Below, in pieces: positions 8,404 to 17,362 of a stretch of 64,000 nucleotides of DNA. Below the pieces are notes generated by a model. It made no database searches. It worked only from the letters and a program-made list of their open reading frames with translations, and had not been told where the DNA came from. The position numbers and the translations under genes are program-made. Position 1 is the first letter of the stretch; each line of letters begins with the position of its first letter. The DNA comes from Oricola thermophila (GTDB taxonomy: Bacteria > Pseudomonadota > Alphaproteobacteria > Rhizobiales > Rhizobiaceae): positions 744,001 to 808,000 of the forward strand of contig NZ_CP054836.1 in NCBI RefSeq assembly GCF_013358405.1, given 5' to 3'.

Positions 8404-9270
8404 ATGGATATCTTGGTGACAGGAACGGTGCTGGGAGGCACCTACGCGCTGATCGCGCTGGGTTTGACGTTGCAATATGGCGTCGCCCGCATCATGAATC
8501 TCGCCAATGGGGAGAACCTCGTCTTGGCGTGCTTTTGCGCATTCTGGCTGTATACGGCGACCTCCATCAATCCCATTTTTGGCATCGCCCTCATCGCCCC
8601 CGTCGCCTTTGTGCTGAACTGGGCCATCTATGCCTATGCGATGAAGCCGCTGGTTGATCGTGCAAGAGATCCCGGCCAGCTGGAAATCGACAGCATACTG
8701 GCCACATTCGGCCTCATGTTCATCATGCAGGGGATAATGCTGCTGGTGTTCGGCGGCGAATATTTCTCATACAATTTCCTGTCGGAACCGGTTCGAATTT
8801 TCGGCGAGAATTACGGTCTCAATCGAATTGTCGCGCTTTGCGCGGCCGGTGCGATCGCGGTGGCGCTGTACCTGTTCCTGTACCGAACGCGCCAAGGGAC
8901 CGCCGTGCGTGCGGTATCGGTCAACCCGTCTTCCGCAAGTCTCGTGGCTATCGACGTTCCGCGCATTTCAGCATTCGCGTTTGCGCTCGGCGGTGCGCTG
9001 ACCGCAGCCGGGGGCGCGCTTCTGTCTACCTTCTATACGTTCAATGCATCGATGGGCGTAATCTTCACCATGAAGGCGCTGATCATCGTCATCATGGGCG
9101 GCGTGGGCGATGTGCGCGGTGCTGTCCTGGCGGCGCTGCTGCTGGGACTTGCGGAAACCGCGGTTGCAACTCTGATCGATCCGGGACTTACGATGGCGGC
9201 GACCTACACGTTGTTCCTACTCGTGCTGTTGTTCCGGCCGCAGGGCATTTTCGGAAGGCAGACGTCATGA
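8404..9270 (+). CDS. ABC transporter inner-membrane permease, LivH type
   Basis: 288 residues, hydrophobic throughout with about eight membrane segments. It starts MDILVTGTVLGGTYALIALG and includes GVARIMNLANGE, the conserved N-terminal pattern of LivH permeases, and GGVGDVRGAV (about residues 230-239) as the cytoplasmic loop that contacts the ATPases. It pairs with LivM at 9267; the stop and the next start overlap as ATGA, so translation is coupled. It belongs to the importer served by the receptor at 7125-8327. Confidence 0.87.
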   Translation: MDILVTGTVLGGTYALIALGLTLQYGVARIMNLANGENLVLACFCAFWLYTATSINPIFGIALIAPVAFVLNWAIYAYAMKPLVDRARDPGQLEIDSILATFGLMFIMQGIMLLVFGGEYFSYNFLSEPVRIFGENYGLNRIVALCAAGAIAVALYLFLYRTRQGTAVRAVSVNPSSASLVAIDVPRISAFAFALGGALTAAGGALLSTFYTFNASMGVIFTMKALIIVIMGGVGDVRGAVLAALLLGLAETAVATLIDPGLTMAATYTLFLLVLLFRPQGIFGRQTS

Positions 9271-10238
9271 TCGCACTGAAGGAAAAGGAATGGCGCGTGG
9301 CGGGCGTCGCGATTCTGCTCTTCGGGGTGGCGGCGATGATCCCGTTCGCAGATGACGGGTACTACCTTTCGCTTGCTGTCAATATCGTCATGTATGTTGT
9401 CCTCTGTACGGCCTGGACGCTGTTTTCCGGACCGACCCACTACATATCGCTGGCAACCGCCGCATTCTTCGGCATGGGCACCTATTCGGTCGGTCTCGGG
9501 ATCGATAGCCTGCCATTCCCCCTGCTTATCGGCATCGGTGCGCTGGCTGGTGGTGTTCTCGCCGGTCTTGTCGGCATGGCGACCTTGCGCCTGTCCGGCG
9601 TTTACTTCGTGATATTCACGCTTGGGTTGGCTGAACTGGTGCGCCAGGTGGTGACCTGGCTTCAGGTGAAGTTCGTTGGTGCGGTTGGTCTATATGTCTT
9701 TACCGAATTGAACGAGACTCACATCTTCTGGATGCTCTTGGCTCTGGCTGCGGCGGTCTTCCTCGCGGGGTGGCTTATAAGCCGGTCACGGCTCGGTTTC
9801 GCCATGCGGATCATCGGAAACGATGAAACCGTTGCACGTCATGTCGGCATCGATGTCGCCCGCTCCAAGGTGATCCTGTTCACGGTTTCGGGTGCCTTCA
9901 TTGCCGCTGCCGGCGCAATTCTTGCCCCGCGTTTCGCATATGTCGAGCCGCCGTCCGCATTCAATCCGGTGATTTCCTTCCAGGTGGTCATCATGGCGCT
10001 GCTTGGTGGTACGGGCCGGCTGTGGGCGCCTTTGCTTGGCGTTGTACCGTTCACGATCCTGTTCGATCGCATCTCGGCGAGCTTTCCCAATCACACCAGC
10101 CTGTTGATCGGTGTCGCGTTCATGGCCGTCGTGTATTTCCTGCCCCGCGGCGTCATCGGCCTCGTCGAGGACTTTCTGGCGCGGCATCGCAAGCGAGACC
10201 TCGCCCGAGGGCGGCACATTTCGGAGGCGGTCGAATGA
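9267..10238 (+). CDS. ABC transporter inner-membrane permease, LivM type
   Basis: 323 residues from ATG 9267, which overlaps the livH stop. It is a polytopic membrane protein of the LivM family, with SRLGFAMRIIGNDETVARHV (about 170-190) and LGGTGRLWAPLLG as the usual conserved cytoplasmic stretches. The C terminus (ARHRKRDLARGRHISEAVE) is basic and soluble. Together with LivH it forms the channel. The next gene starts inside its stop codon (ATGA at 10235), another sign of tight translational coupling in this operon. Confidence 0.87.
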   Translation: MIALKEKEWRVAGVAILLFGVAAMIPFADDGYYLSLAVNIVMYVVLCTAWTLFSGPTHYISLATAAFFGMGTYSVGLGIDSLPFPLLIGIGALAGGVLAGLVGMATLRLSGVYFVIFTLGLAELVRQVVTWLQVKFVGAVGLYVFTELNETHIFWMLLALAAAVFLAGWLISRSRLGFAMRIIGNDETVARHVGIDVARSKVILFTVSGAFIAAAGAILAPRFAYVEPPSAFNPVISFQVVIMALLGGTGRLWAPLLGVVPFTILFDRISASFPNHTSLLIGVAFMAVVYFLPRGVIGLVEDFLARHRKRDLARGRHISEAVE

Positions 10239-10969
10239 GTGGAAGACCGCTTCTTTCCGTCGAAGGTGCGCACAAGGCATTTGGCGGCCTTGTTGCCGTC
10301 AAGGATGTCGATTTCATCGTCAAGCAAAGCGAACTGATCGGTCTTATCGGGCCGAACGGTTCGGGCAAGACGACGATGATGAACCTGATATCCGGCGCGT
10401 TGAAGCCCACTTCTGGCACGATCCGCCTGGATGGCGAAATCATTTCCGGAGCCCCGCCGCAGCGGATTGCCCGCCAAGGTGTCGCGCGCACCTTCCAGCT
10501 TGTACGCATTCTGCCTTCACTGTCGGCGATCGAGAACGTGATTGCGGGCGCCGTCTTCGGACATGTGCGTGCATGGGGCGACGATGCCTACAGGGAAGCA
10601 GAGATACTGCTGGAACGTGTCGGTCTCGGCGGACGCGCCAACGTACCCCCCGGGGCGATGAACTATATCGATCAGAAGCGGTTGGAACTTGCGCGTGCTC
10701 TGGCATCCAATCCGCGTCTTCTGTTGCTCGACGAATGGCTAGCGGGGCTCAATCCCAGCGAACTGCAGATCGGTATCGATCTGATCCGTGATCTGCGCGA
10801 TGACGGATGCACGATCATCATGGTCGAGCATGTCATGGATGCAATCCGCTCGCTTTGCGATCGCTGTATCGTGATGTCGAGCGGTATCAAGATCGCGGAC
10901 GGCTCCGTGCAGGACGTGCTGTCGCAGCCGGAAGTCGTGGCCGCCTACCTGGGGGAAGAGGATGCTTGA
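10235..10969 (+). CDS. ABC transporter ATP-binding protein, LivG type
   Basis: 244 residues. Walker A is GPNGSGKTT (39-47), Walker B is LLLLDE (162-167) and the switch histidine follows in MVEHVMDAI. Two places are unusual: the signature region reads NYIDQKRLELARAL rather than a LSGGQ-like or YGQQRRLE form, and the residue after the Walker B glutamate is Trp (DEWLAGLNPSE) where Pro is standard. The paired ATPase LivF (10962-12158) keeps a canonical MSGGEQQ signature, so at least one composite ATP site is non-standard on one side. Starts at ATG 10235 overlapping the livM stop. Confidence 0.86.
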   Translation: MSGRPLLSVEGAHKAFGGLVAVKDVDFIVKQSELIGLIGPNGSGKTTMMNLISGALKPTSGTIRLDGEIISGAPPQRIARQGVARTFQLVRILPSLSAIENVIAGAVFGHVRAWGDDAYREAEILLERVGLGGRANVPPGAMNYIDQKRLELARALASNPRLLLLDEWLAGLNPSELQIGIDLIRDLRDDGCTIIMVEHVMDAIRSLCDRCIVMSSGIKIADGSVQDVLSQPEVVAAYLGEEDA

Positions 10970-12158
10970 GGTCGAACATCTCTCGGTCTCCTACGGCGCC
11001 CATCGCGCATTGGAGGATGTATCTCTTCACGTGGCAGCGGGAGAAATCTGCGTGATTCTCGGCGCGAATGGTGCGGGGAAGAGTTCGTTGCTTAGAGCGA
11101 TTGCGGGAATGGTGCCTTCTGCGACCGGCGCGCGGATCACCATCGGCGGCAGGAATATTGCCGGCGCCAAGCCCCACAAGGTTGTAGAGGCCGGCCTGGC
11201 TCTGGTGCCTGAAGGCAGGGGCATATTCGGAGACCTGACGGTCGCAGAGAATCTCCAGCTCGGAGCCTATGGCCCGCAGGCGCACGCCGGCAAGAAGGCA
11301 CGTCATGCCTCGATCCTTGATCTGTTTCCCCGCCTGGCCGAGCGTAGCGGGCAGATCGTTTGCACGATGAGCGGCGGCGAGCAGCAGATGGTGGCTATCG
11401 GTCGCGCCCTGATGTCCGCCCCGGAGATCCTGATGTTGGACGAGCCATCGCTTGGCCTGTCTCCCTTGTTGACCAATGACTTGTTCAAGTCATTGAAAGC
11501 TGTGCGTGAAACCGGAGTCGGCATCTTGCTGGTCGAGCAGAACGCAAAGCAGAGTTTGGCAATCGCCGATCGGGGATACCTGATTGAAAACGGCCGTATC
11601 ACCGGCGAGGGAACCGGTGCCGAGTTGGCGAGGGATCCGGCAGTGCAGGCTGCATATCTGGGCGGCGCGGTCGCGCCGGCTTCTGCGGTGCCCGCAGATG
11701 CGGACGGTTCGTACATGATGCCGACGGAAACAGGTGGATCGTGTGTCGGGCGCGAACGGCGCCAGCGAACGCGGTTGGCCGCTGGTGACACTGGCGGATT
11801 GAACGGTCACAGGCACGGAAAGGCAGGAGTAATGGCCAAGAGGGAAGACGCGATCATCAGGTCGAGCCAGGCGCAAGAACTAAGCCTGCAGGCTGCGGAA
11901 ATGGCAAAGAGAGCCACCCGCATCCAGCGTGAACATGTAGAGCTGCAGCGGGTAAACCACCACGTTTCATCGGCAAAGGCGGCCGCGAAACCAGAGCGAA
12001 TGGCAACTGCCGGCCCGAGTGCCGAAGCAGGTGACGGGACGGCGGCGCTGGAAAGCAAGAAGGTGAAGGGACGCGGCAGGAAGTTGGCAAAGAAAGCCAT
12101 GAAACTGGCCCGTAAAGCCGAAAAGCTGGCCGAGAAGGCGCTGAAGGCGAGCAGGTAA
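10962..12158 (+). CDS. ABC transporter ATP-binding protein, LivF type, with a long basic C-terminal extension
   Basis: 398 residues, whereas LivF proteins are usually 230-240. Residues 1-235 are an ordinary LivF with Walker A GANGAGKS (34-41), signature MSGGEQQ (136-142) and Walker B ILMLDEP (156-162). Residues 236-398 are extra: a low-complexity linker, then from Met291 a helical Gln/Arg/Lys-rich part and a very basic end (KKVKGRGRKLAKKAMKLARK followed by AEKLAEKALKASR). An AGGAG site stands at the right distance before the in-frame ATG at 11832 (Met291), so the last 108 residues might also be made separately. The start overlaps livG. Function of the tail is unknown. Confidence 0.85.
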   Translation: MLEVEHLSVSYGAHRALEDVSLHVAAGEICVILGANGAGKSSLLRAIAGMVPSATGARITIGGRNIAGAKPHKVVEAGLALVPEGRGIFGDLTVAENLQLGAYGPQAHAGKKARHASILDLFPRLAERSGQIVCTMSGGEQQMVAIGRALMSAPEILMLDEPSLGLSPLLTNDLFKSLKAVRETGVGILLVEQNAKQSLAIADRGYLIENGRITGEGTGAELARDPAVQAAYLGGAVAPASAVPADADGSYMMPTETGGSCVGRERRQRTRLAAGDTGGLNGHRHGKAGVMAKREDAIIRSSQAQELSLQAAEMAKRATRIQREHVELQRVNHHVSSAKAAAKPERMATAGPSAEAGDGTAALESKKVKGRGRKLAKKAMKLARKAEKLAEKALKASR

Positions 12159-12182
12159 ACAGGACATCAACGGGAGACTGAA

Positions 12183-13640
12183 ATGGCACGTGTACTGGAT
12201 GGCATGTATATTGGTGGTGGCTGGACTACCAAGTCACAGACTTTTCCGGACTACAATCCGTCCGACGGTTCGATCTGGGCGAATGTCCCGGATGCCTCCG
12301 TCGAGGATACCCGCCGGGCGATTGAGGCTGCGCATGAAGCCTTCGGGGAATGGTCTGCAATTCCGTTCACCAAACGCTCGCAGATACTAATCAAAGCCGG
12401 CGAGATCTTCGAGAATCGTCGCCAGGAGATTGCCGAGGCGGTGATGGCCGAAGGCGGCGGCTGGTTCGGCAAGGCCATGTTCGAAACGGGGTACACTGCT
12501 GAATTGTTTCCTGCCGCGGCTGCGGCGAACTACGGATCCATCGGCGAGGTGTTGCCTTCCGAATATGGCAAGGTATCAATGGCCGTACGCCGGCCGATGG
12601 GCGTCGTTTCCGTGATCAGTCCATGGAATTTCCCGCTCATCCTGACAGGGCGTGGCATGCTTTTCCCGATGGTTGCGGGCAACACGATCGTGTTGAAGCC
12701 GTCCGAGGACACGCCCTATATCGGCGGCCTTTTGTGGGCCGAGATATTCGAGGAGGCCGGCCTGCCGAAAGGCGTGCTCAACGTCGTGACGTGTTCCCGC
12801 GAAAACGTCGCTGCTGTCGGTGACGAGTTGATTGAGAATCCGCTGGTCAAGGGCGTCTCCTTCACCGGGTCTACGGCGGTTGGACGCCAGATCGCGGCCA
12901 AGGCCGGCGCGCATCTGAAGAAGTGTTGCGTGGAACTCGGCGGCAAGAACGCGATGATCGTCTGTGACGATGCGGACATGGAGCGTGCTGTCCAGGCAGC
13001 GAATTTCGGAGCGTTCATGCATCAGGGCCAGATATGCATGTCGATCGAGCGCGTGATCGTGCACGAGAAGATTTACGATGAGTTCATCGAGAAGTTCATT
13101 CCGCGCGTTAAGAAGCTGACGGTCGGCGAAACGAGCAACAAGGACAATGTGCTCGGGCCTGTCATAAATGACCGCGCGGCGGAGCGCATTGAGCGCCATA
13201 TCGAGGATGCGAAAGCCAAGGGTGCCACGCTCCTGGCCGGGGGAGAGGTGAACGGCCGTTTCGTGACGCCGACGGTCTTTGCCAATGTGACCCCGGACAT
13301 GCTGCTCTACCAAGAGGAAACCTTCGGACCTGTCTGCTCGATATTCAAGGCAGCAAGCGATGAGGAGGCCATTCGCATCGCCAACGACAGCGAATACGGG
13401 CTGACGGCAGGCGTGCTGTCCGAGGATGAGGGCAGGGCACTGGAAATTGTCAACCGGCTCGATACCGGAAACTGCCACGTGAATTGCTCCCCGGTAAACG
13501 ACGAGCCGCATGTTCCGTTCGGCGGCTTCAAGGCCTCCGGGCTCGGCAAGCATGGCGGCAAGTGGTCTATGGAAACCTTTACCGAAACCCGCTGGATCAC
13601 GCTCGATCGGGGCGGACGACCGTTCCCGCCGGTATTCTAG
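12183..13640 (+). CDS. NAD(P)-dependent aldehyde dehydrogenase, second copy in the operon
   Basis: 485 residues with SPWNFPLI (146-153), FTGSTAVG (227-234), Glu251 in VELGGKNA and catalytic Cys285 in HQGQICMSIER. It closely parallels the enzyme at 5631-7082 and both end with a FTE(L/T)RWIT stretch, so they belong to the same subgroup of aromatic/aliphatic aldehyde dehydrogenases. It starts 24 bases after livF behind GGGAG and is the last gene of the run. It probably oxidises a related aldehyde. It faces the ThDP enzyme gene (13756-15492), whose decarboxylation product could be such an aldehyde. Confidence 0.85.
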   Translation: MARVLDGMYIGGGWTTKSQTFPDYNPSDGSIWANVPDASVEDTRRAIEAAHEAFGEWSAIPFTKRSQILIKAGEIFENRRQEIAEAVMAEGGGWFGKAMFETGYTAELFPAAAAANYGSIGEVLPSEYGKVSMAVRRPMGVVSVISPWNFPLILTGRGMLFPMVAGNTIVLKPSEDTPYIGGLLWAEIFEEAGLPKGVLNVVTCSRENVAAVGDELIENPLVKGVSFTGSTAVGRQIAAKAGAHLKKCCVELGGKNAMIVCDDADMERAVQAANFGAFMHQGQICMSIERVIVHEKIYDEFIEKFIPRVKKLTVGETSNKDNVLGPVINDRAAERIERHIEDAKAKGATLLAGGEVNGRFVTPTVFANVTPDMLLYQEETFGPVCSIFKAASDEEAIRIANDSEYGLTAGVLSEDEGRALEIVNRLDTGNCHVNCSPVNDEPHVPFGGFKASGLGKHGGKWSMETFTETRWITLDRGGRPFPPVF

Positions 13641-13755
13641 CGCCTGGAATTTCACGACGAGCGGGACTGTGGTCTCGCTCGTCTTTCGTTTCGCAAATTG
13701 AGTGGTTGGATCTGGCCGTAGTTACGTGCAGGTGCTGGCCGATCGGGACGGGATA

Positions 13756-15492
13756 TCAGTCCGGCAGGACGCAAACGTCGAGCAGGGCTGCGCGGCGGTT
13801 CTCGCGGACGACCCGAAGCGCTTGTTCGATCACCTTCGGCAGTTCCTGCGGATCGGTCACTTTACGGGCCCAGGCGCGGCTGGCGGCCGCGACGTTGGTG
13901 AAATCCGGTGACGGCTTCAGCGCCGTCAGCGGCATTTCGTTGGCGCGTGATGCGAAACCATTCGGGTAGAGACCCGTGACGGATGCACGTACCGCCCCCC
14001 ATTCCGCATTGTTCAGGATGACGACAAGTACCGGAAGCTCCAGTGCCTCGGCGATTTGATGGCATGCGGTCGGGTTCGAGAACATGTAGGAACCGTCGCC
14101 CATGGTGGCAATGCAGACCCGATCCGGGTCGGCGAGCTGAGCGCCGAGCGCGGTGGGGAAACTCCAGCCGAGCCCGCCCGAATGTGGTTCCTGGAACCAT
14201 GAATTGTGCTCCTCTCGGACAATCGTACCCAGTATCGTGCCAAGTTCGGAGAATACGCTGGATTTGATGCCTCGCAACGCGTTGCCGAGGCAATGGCTTA
14301 CATAGGCCTTGGTAATCCCGCGTGATGTATCACAGGCTTTTTCGACGATCGAGGCGCGTAGCTTTGCCGACGCTTTCGCCAGCGCATTGCGGCGCGTGAC
14401 CAAGGCATTCTCGTCGCGTCGAAGCGGTTTCATCGCGTCGATCAGTGCAGGGATGGTTAGGGCGGTTTCGCCGGCGATTGTGAGGTCGGACCGGAAGTTG
14501 CGAACCGGGAACCGGCTGAAGACGGGATCCGGGCCGATATTGATAACCTTGGCACCTTCCGCGAGCTTGTGCTTGTCCGGCCACCAAGGGGCGAGGCAGT
14601 TCAGCACAACAACAACATCAGCCTTTTCCATCCACGGGCCAGGATCCGCACCGACATGGCAGGGATGTTCCGTCGAAATCGCCAGGTGCGTCGCCCACCA
14701 GGAACACACGGCGATGCCCCAGTACTCGGCCCATTTCGAAAACGCCGCGAAGCTCTCCTCGTCGCCCGAACCGCGCTGGGCTATGACCAGCGGATTCTTC
14801 GCCTCGGCGAGCCAGCGTGCGGCGGTATCGATATCCTGCGGATTCGGTGCACCGGTTGCGGGCTGGATCGAAGGCGGGGCCTCGAGCCCGTCACTGGGCG
14901 TGACTTCGCACAGTACCTCGCGCGGCAAGGAGAGGTAGACCGGCCCCTTGGGTGTGGAGTTGGCGATGGCATGCGCCCGGTCCAGCAGGCCGGCGATCTG
15001 CTCCGGGAACTTCAGTTCGTAGTCCCACTTGCAGGCTTCGCGAACCAGCGCTGTCTGGTCACGCATTTCCTGGCCCCAGCCGATGGGGACGGTGCGTGCT
15101 CCAAAGCGGTCACCTTCCATGACGGGCGTACGGCCCGACATGAGCAGCATCGGGATTTGCTCGCAGGCGGCATTGATGGCGCCGGTTGCCCCGTTGGACA
15201 GGCCGACATTGGTATGAAGCATCACGGCTTGCGCCCTGCCGGTCATGAGGTAGTAGCCATGCGCCATGCCGAGCGCGGCGTGCTCGTGGGGGATCACGAC
15301 CGGCTTAGGCAGTTCGATGCTCTTAGCGGCAGCCTCGGCCAGTCCCTCGATGATCGGCGGAAAATCCGTGCCGGAATTGGCAAAGACATAGTCGACACCG
15401 AGCGCCTTGAGACGCGAGAAAATCGCGCCGCCCGCCGTGATGTTATCTGAAACCGTGTGTTTCATTGCCTCAACCCGGTCCTGCCAGTCCAT
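13756..15492 (-). CDS. ThDP-dependent enzyme of the decarboxylase/acetolactate-synthase superfamily, substrate unknown
   Basis: 578 residues with the full three-domain layout: N-terminal PYR domain with catalytic Glu70 in PHEHAALGMAHGY, a central domain, and a C-terminal PP domain with the ThDP-binding motif GDGS (465) to NN (494-495). It resembles neither a typical acetolactate synthase nor the classical benzoylformate decarboxylases closely. The start overlaps the dctM stop (TAATG); Met10 is an alternative. It is translated with the TRAP importer, and two aldehyde dehydrogenases are close by, so decarboxylation of an imported 2-oxo acid to an aldehyde is a reasonable hypothesis. No substrate can be assigned from sequence. 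Confidence 0.8.
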   Translation of the reverse strand: MDWQDRVEAMKHTVSDNITAGGAIFSRLKALGVDYVFANSGTDFPPIIEGLAEAAAKSIELPKPVVIPHEHAALGMAHGYYLMTGRAQAVMLHTNVGLSNGATGAINAACEQIPMLLMSGRTPVMEGDRFGARTVPIGWGQEMRDQTALVREACKWDYELKFPEQIAGLLDRAHAIANSTPKGPVYLSLPREVLCEVTPSDGLEAPPSIQPATGAPNPQDIDTAARWLAEAKNPLVIAQRGSGDEESFAAFSKWAEYWGIAVCSWWATHLAISTEHPCHVGADPGPWMEKADVVVVLNCLAPWWPDKHKLAEGAKVINIGPDPVFSRFPVRNFRSDLTIAGETALTIPALIDAMKPLRRDENALVTRRNALAKASAKLRASIVEKACDTSRGITKAYVSHCLGNALRGIKSSVFSELGTILGTIVREEHNSWFQEPHSGGLGWSFPTALGAQLADPDRVCIATMGDGSYMFSNPTACHQIAEALELPVLVVILNNAEWGAVRASVTGLYPNGFASRANEMPLTALKPSPDFTNVAAASRAWARKVTDPQELPKVIEQALRVVRENRRAALLDVCVLPD

Positions 15493-16847
15493 TATCCGCT
15501 CAGCAGCCGTGGCAGCCAGAGCGTTATTGCCGGGAACGACAGCAGGATCGCTACCCGGATCACTTCTGCGAAGAAGAATGGCATGACACCCTTAAAGGTT
15601 TCACTCATGGGCGTGTCTTCGGCCATTGCCGAAATGACGAAGACGTTCATGCCAACCGGCGGCGTTATCAGGCCGAGCTCGACCACGATAAGCGCCAGGA
15701 TGCCGAACCAGATTTTCAACTCCTCGGTGCTCATGCCGAATCCGGCGCCTTCGGCGCCCTGGAAGGTGCCGCCATTCAGCTCCATGAGAACAGGCCAGAA
15801 GAATGGTATGACCAGCAGGATCATGGACAGGCTGTCCATCAGGCATCCCAGAACGATCAGGGCGAACAGCAGGAGGATCAATACGAGCATCGGAGAAAAG
15901 CCCGACCCGACCATCCATTCGGCAGTCGCCTGCGGAAGACCGATCCTGCTCATGAAGATCTTCATCAGCTCCGCGCCGAGCAGGATCAGGTAGATCATGC
16001 CGGTCGTACCCGCGGTTTCCTTCAGGGAGCCGATCAATTCACGGATTCCTATGGTGCGAGTGAACGCACCGTAGATCCAGACCAGCGCCACACCGACAGC
16101 TGCAGCAGGCGTCGGGTTGAAAAATCCGCCATATATGCCGCCGAGAACCAGGCCGAAGATCACTGTTACCGGGATAAGGCCCATGGTCGCGTCCCGGAAC
16201 TCGGCAAAATCCACACCTTCATGGCGCGGGCCGGCCTCGGGCTTGATCGCGACGTAGATGGCGATCGTCAGGATGAAAAGTATGACAGCGAGAATTCCCG
16301 GCAGCATCGCCGCGGCGAACATGGTGACGATGTTCGCCTCCACGATCACGGCATAGATGATAAGTACAACCGACGGAGGAATGAGGATGCCGAGAACGCC
16401 GCCGGCAGCCAGAGAACCCGTGGCCAAGGCGCCGGAATATTTGAACCTTCGCAATTCCGGCAGGGCGACCTTGCCCATGGTCGAAGCAGTAGCGAGCGAC
16501 GAACCACATACCGCGCCGAAGCCCGCGCAGGCCGAGATGGCCGCCATCGCGGTTCCGCCGCGGAGCCATCCCAACCAGGCATTCGCGCCACGGAACAGCG
16601 CCTGACTGAGGCCGGCCCTGGAAGCAAGTGCGCCCATGAGCACGAACATCGGCACGACCGATAGCCCGTAATTCGAAAAGACGCCCCATCCCAGCGTCTT
16701 GAGCTGGCTCATCACCAGTTGCGGGCCGTTGACCGTCATGATGCCGACGCCCCCGACCAGAATCATCGCATAGGCAATCGGAATTCGGAACGCAATCAGC
16801 AGAACAAGGGCGACAAGCCCCAGGATGCCAAGTGAAATCGGGTCCAT
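15492..16847 (-). CDS. dctM: TRAP transporter large permease, DctM type
   Basis: 451 residues and about twelve hydrophobic segments, the normal size of the TRAP large subunit. Conserved elements include GVLGILIPPSVVLIIYAVI (about 175-193) and LGLITPPVGMNVFV near the C terminus. It couples solute uptake to the sodium gradient together with the small subunit and the periplasmic receptor encoded just upstream on the same strand. It overlaps the ThDP enzyme start by one base, which ties import of the substrate to its metabolism. Confidence 0.9.
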   Translation of the reverse strand: MDPISLGILGLVALVLLIAFRIPIAYAMILVGGVGIMTVNGPQLVMSQLKTLGWGVFSNYGLSVVPMFVLMGALASRAGLSQALFRGANAWLGWLRGGTAMAAISACAGFGAVCGSSLATASTMGKVALPELRRFKYSGALATGSLAAGGVLGILIPPSVVLIIYAVIVEANIVTMFAAAMLPGILAVILFILTIAIYVAIKPEAGPRHEGVDFAEFRDATMGLIPVTVIFGLVLGGIYGGFFNPTPAAAVGVALVWIYGAFTRTIGIRELIGSLKETAGTTGMIYLILLGAELMKIFMSRIGLPQATAEWMVGSGFSPMLVLILLLFALIVLGCLMDSLSMILLVIPFFWPVLMELNGGTFQGAEGAGFGMSTEELKIWFGILALIVVELGLITPPVGMNVFVISAMAEDTPMSETFKGVMPFFFAEVIRVAILLSFPAITLWLPRLLSG

Positions 16848-16851
16848 CGTG

Positions 16852-17361
16852 CTAGCCCCTGACCATCTTATTCAGCGCATCCACCACCGAGGCAAAGCTT
16901 GCCAGCACGAGCAGGGCGAGTGACAGGAGACAAGCGGCGTAGGCCCACCAGAGCGGGATCTGCAGGATCGCCGTGGTGGAGTCATAGGTTCGCTGATCCA
17001 GCATGCCGTAATACATGCGCCAGAGCAGCAATGCGCCGAATCCGAGGGCGATCAGCGAGCCCAGCAACGAGAACAGGGCAAGCGCGAAACGCGAAGCACC
17101 AGATGTGAAGATATCGGCTGTGACATTCAGGCCGGCGATCTGACAATAGGGAAGAAAGGAAAAGGCGGCGATGGCGACTCCTACCTCGGTCAGCTCGAAA
17201 TCGCCTTGCAGGGCCTTGTTGATCGTCGCCGCACCGATGACGGACACGACGTTGGCGGCGACCACAGCCAGCAGGACGAATCCGCCCAGAATGGCCCATC
17301 CGGTAGACAAGCGAAGGACGAGGCCGTGAAGCCTCGTCCCGTGGTTTGGAGCATCAGCCAT
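16852..17361 (-). CDS. dctQ: TRAP transporter small permease, DctQ type
   Basis: 169 residues from the ATG at 17361 (MADAPNHGTRLHG). The frame is open further upstream, but that part overlaps dctP and is not credible. Four membrane helices are evident, as expected for DctQ. It begins one base after the dctP stop and ends four bases before dctM, so the three transporter genes are one unit. Forms the membrane complex with DctM. Confidence 0.86.
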   Translation of the reverse strand: MADAPNHGTRLHGLVLRLSTGWAILGGFVLLAVVAANVVSVIGAATINKALQGDFELTEVGVAIAAFSFLPYCQIAGLNVTADIFTSGASRFALALFSLLGSLIALGFGALLLWRMYYGMLDQRTYDSTTAILQIPLWWAYAACLLSLALLVLASFASVVDALNKMVRG

Positions 17362-17362
17362 C

